Translations under genes and position numbers: made by a program
Shown: positions 61,728 through 64,000 of the stretch, piece after piece
Layout: the number at the start of each line of letters is the position of its first letter
How positions within the stretch are numbered: position 1 is the stretch's first letter
Assembly: GCA_964503315.1 (NCBI GenBank)
Contig: CAZCZL010000011.1
Location: 1-64,000, forward strand
Origin: FEB-12 sp964503315
Lineage (GTDB): Bacteria > Zixibacteria > MSB-5A5 > GN15 > FEB-12
DNA: 64,000 nucleotides
Direction of reading: 5' to 3'
The notes under the pieces: generated by a model
Database searches by the model: none
Seen by the model: only the letters and a program-made list of their open reading frames with translations
Told to the model about the DNA's origin: nothing

Positions 61728-63749
61728 TTATCTCTTCGATGCCAATTGCTGAACCAGCTTCTTCAGTTCGTCCATCTCTTTGCGGAGCGCCTGATTCTCT
61801 CGCTCCAGCTTCGTGTTTAGCTCTTTGATCGCGGCAAGAGCAATGCCTGAAGGGTCGATCGTTGAAATGGACTTGCCATCGGAGCCGACGCCGAAGGTCG
61901 CCTGAAAATCCTGAGCCGTTGGGCCGATGTGTCGGATCTCGTCAGTCTCGACCTTGTAGTTCCATTCGGATATCGGGAGTTGTTCGATCTTCTCGAGCAG
62001 TTCAGCGCCGTCGACCGGCTGAAAGTTCTCCTTGAGGTTCTGATCCGAAGCATTGGTCCAGACACCGCCGGCAGTCAAGTGAGCGCCAGAGGAGTGTTCG
62101 ATCGGATTGGCGGTTCCAGCAAGGTCTAACTGGATAATCAGCGAGTTCCCGGTGCCCATCGCGTTGCTCGTGGAGAAAGTCATGCGGGCAGTTGTGGAGT
62201 CGCACGAATTCTCCGTTTCGATCGTGGTATTGGTATCGCTGTACCGGATATTATTGCCGCATTTCGTGCGATTCGCTTTCTCCTTGGCCTTCATCCGGGC
62301 CGGCATGAGGAGAGAATTGGTGAATTCGAATGTGTGTTCGGTGACAACTGAATCAGGTGTTGTGGTTGTGATGACGCGGTTCCTGTCAGCACCTGTCCCC
62401 TTACTGTTGATTGCAACGCTGCAAGTGGTCGGCAGAACAATTGAACTGATTTCTCCTTCCGGCACCCCATCGCCGTCCGAGTCAGCCTCAAGGAGAGTCG
62501 TTGCGGAAACTGAATCAGCGCTGCTGGAACACCTCAGACTTTGGCTGTTTTGCGAGGCGGTGATCTTGACATCTCCCTTCCTTGGGGTGAGTTTCAGTTG
62601 AACCTCCACGCCATCCTGGCCGCTTGAACCAAGATTTGTAACACGAATCTTTCGTTCAGCGCTTCCTTCACTAACAATGGTCGAGTCCGATGTCTCAGCC
62701 ACGCCGTCACCATCGTCATCAATCGAGATCACCTGCTTGGCACTGTCAACGGATGTGCCGGTGGTAACCGATACCACCCGGCCGCTCTGCGCGCCGGTAC
62801 CCTTGGTATTGACAGCGAACTGTGACATGGTCGGGACAATCGCGGAAGAGATCTCCTGCTCAGGGGAACCATCACCATCGTCGTCACAATCAAGAACCAT
62901 GCCGGATGAGTCGGCCTCTGAAAAGAGCCGTGCCGATCGACTGGATGTCGCCTGATGAGAATGCAGGCGGACTGAAATACTCTTGCGGTGATTTGATGCC
63001 CTTGTCCTGACTGTGGCGGCGGCAGTCTGATCCGACTGAGAGATCAGTATTTCCGAGCTATCAGAGTTGATGCGCATCGACCCAAGTCCGACATTGGAGC
63101 CTTGGGAGTGCCCAAAATGACCAAGAGCGCCGGTAGGACTGGCGCTTTCAGCGACTACGACATCAGGAGTGCCATCGTCATCCAGATCATGGGCCGTCAT
63201 TCGTTTGGCACCCGTGGCCGAAACGCTGTCGGTGATGACATAATCCTCGATGCCGTCATCATCAGCGTCGGCTTCGAAGAGAAGGGCCATAGTAGCGTCA
63301 AGACCTCCTCCTCCGCCCTTGACCGTTCCCTTCGCTCGCTGGCTCGCGGAAGAGGTTGCGCTGTGAAGACTCGATGCAGTCATGGCTTGGGCGACGGCCC
63401 GCATTCTGGTTCGCGGCTCCATCGGCGATTGTCCCGCCAGTTGCGTTTGCAGAAACAGAGTCTGGCCGGTGAAGATATCCGGCAGACTACTGCTGCCGCA
63501 CCCAAGGCAGGTAGCAAACAAGCCCCGGCTCGTGGTGACTACCACCACTTCGCTGTGCAGCATGGTGCCGCCCACTGAGTCGGTCCAGACCGACAGGATC
63601 AGATCCTTTGGACCGTCCGGAACAGGATTGCTCAAAGCATCGGTGAGCTGCCCCTGGAAAGCGATCGAATCGGCGATCGGACTTGCCGAGGTGGTAGGCG
63701 CGCAAACGATCACGCACAGAATGCTGAAACATGCTGACAGATAACGCAT
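61728..63749 (-). CDS. Secreted fibre protein with S74 chaperone (endosialidase-type) C-terminus
   Basis: 673 residues; GGAG then ATG 63749 after six bases. Signal peptide, then the same SIAFQGQL...G..VPDG domain as the 602-aa protein. The middle (about 140-530) has repeated Ca2+-loop strings 'D.D(D/G)DG(I/V)(E/P)' (DADDDGIEDYV, DLDDDGTPDVV, DCDDDGDGSPEQE, DDDGDGVAETSD, DSDGDGVPEGE), about one every 70-80 residues. The C-terminus (about 565-673) is an S74 intramolecular chaperone: SDQNLKENFQPVDGAELLEKIEQLPISEWNY, HIGPTAQDFQATFG and AIKELNTKLERENQALRKE (coiled coil). Such domains trimerise and then cleave themselves off in phage fibres. Predicted surface fibre. Confidence 0.8.
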   Translation of the reverse strand: MRYLSACFSILCVIVCAPTTSASPIADSIAFQGQLTDALSNPVPDGPKDLILSVWTDSVGGTMLHSEVVVVTTSRGLFATCLGCGSSSLPDIFTGQTLFLQTQLAGQSPMEPRTRMRAVAQAMTASSLHSATSSASQRAKGTVKGGGGGLDATMALLFEADADDDGIEDYVITDSVSATGAKRMTAHDLDDDGTPDVVVAESASPTGALGHFGHSQGSNVGLGSMRINSDSSEILISQSDQTAAATVRTRASNHRKSISVRLHSHQATSSRSARLFSEADSSGMVLDCDDDGDGSPEQEISSAIVPTMSQFAVNTKGTGAQSGRVVSVTTGTSVDSAKQVISIDDDGDGVAETSDSTIVSEGSAERKIRVTNLGSSGQDGVEVQLKLTPRKGDVKITASQNSQSLRCSSSADSVSATTLLEADSDGDGVPEGEISSIVLPTTCSVAINSKGTGADRNRVITTTTPDSVVTEHTFEFTNSLLMPARMKAKEKANRTKCGNNIRYSDTNTTIETENSCDSTTARMTFSTSNAMGTGNSLIIQLDLAGTANPIEHSSGAHLTAGGVWTNASDQNLKENFQPVDGAELLEKIEQLPISEWNYKVETDEIRHIGPTAQDFQATFGVGSDGKSISTIDPSGIALAAIKELNTKLERENQALRKEMDELKKLVQQLASKR

Positions 63750-63798
63750 CGTAAACTCCGAATTCCTATTTTATAAGTAATCAGTTCTTCATCTTATG

Positions 63799-63814
63799 TG
63801 CGGCCACGGCCGCA
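63799..63814. repeat. Inverted repeat TGCGGCC-AC-GGCCGCA
   Basis: Perfect 7-bp inverted repeat with a 2-bp centre, in the 251-bp stretch upstream of the last gene. The minus strand around 63775-63770 has TATAAA as a possible -10 for that gene but no good -35. Nothing else is seen in 63750-64000. Confidence 0.3.
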
Positions 63815-64000
63815 TTAGACAGGGCCGGCCCGATTGACGCACTGGTCTGCGCGCCACTCTTTCAATCAGTTAATCACCAACGCACCAGCATGAGCGTATC
63901 ATCAGGCTAGCAAGCCGCTGGATGTGCGACTCGAGTGTTGCATGCCTTAACCAATGGTTCAGATTCATGGCCTCTCGTCGGATCGTTGCCTGTCCCCAAC

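Overview
The window reads as chromosome of a Gram-negative bacterium of the Fibrobacterota-Chlorobiota-Bacteroidota (FCB) side of the tree. A Zixibacteria-like lineage is my best guess, not a demonstrated placement. Evidence: many lipoproteins, outer-membrane-type proteins, C-terminal 'NYPNPFNP...MVMLK' sorting domains of the type IX secretion kind, a clade II (Sec/lipoprotein) nitrous oxide reductase, and moderately GC-rich coding sequence. No rRNA, complete tRNA, CRISPR array, insertion sequence or phage structural gene was found.

Layout. 1-9.2 kb: start of a lipoprotein, a PLP-dependent cysteine-synthase-like enzyme, two secreted proteins with sorting tails (a beta-propeller protein and a 1576-residue HAF/beta-helix/CLCA-like metallopeptidase), and a NADAR-TPR fusion. 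9.9-14.7 kb: a three-gene operon (unknown 336-aa protein, zinc-finger anti-sigma-like protein, membrane protein with a Lon-type S16 Ser/Lys peptidase domain and an outside beta-propeller-like domain), then a GNAT acetyltransferase. 15.0-24.1 kb: a nitrous oxide reduction operon: Rrf2 regulator with three cysteines, lipoprotein cytochrome c, NosZ, a NosB-like membrane protein, NosL, NosD, NosF, NosY, a heme-copper-oxidase homologue that has lost CuB ligands, and a hemerythrin protein. The regulator gene and the cytochrome/nosZ unit share a dyad operator candidate next to their -10 boxes.

24.1-40.3 kb: a divergent pair of tight operons that together look like an N-glycan catabolic locus. Minus strand: GH130 mannoside phosphorylase, CBM9-like protein, SSS-family Na+/solute symporter, GH38 alpha-mannosidase, PNGase F-like amidase, GH20 hexosaminidase. 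Plus strand: GH29 fucosidase, GH163/DUF4838 endo-glycosidase-like protein, GH3 enzyme with a PA14 insert. Secreted enzymes would release and trim the glycan; the symporter would import products; cytoplasmic GH20, GH38 and GH130 would finish. There is no SusC/SusD pair. A perfect 14-bp palindrome sits inside the plus-strand promoter.

40.4-50.2 kb: an outer-membrane barrel-like protein with a 1417-residue secreted partner, then glutamyl-tRNA synthetase and a divergent methionyl-tRNA synthetase. 50.5-63.7 kb: starting from a 29-bp tRNA/tmRNA 3'-end fragment (candidate attachment site), an all-minus-strand block of exported proteins: a tail-fibre-like repeat protein, three tandem paralogous lipoprotein subtilases, a secreted protein of unknown function and a protein ending in an S74 intramolecular chaperone domain. 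I infer this block may be a genomic island whose other end lies outside the window.
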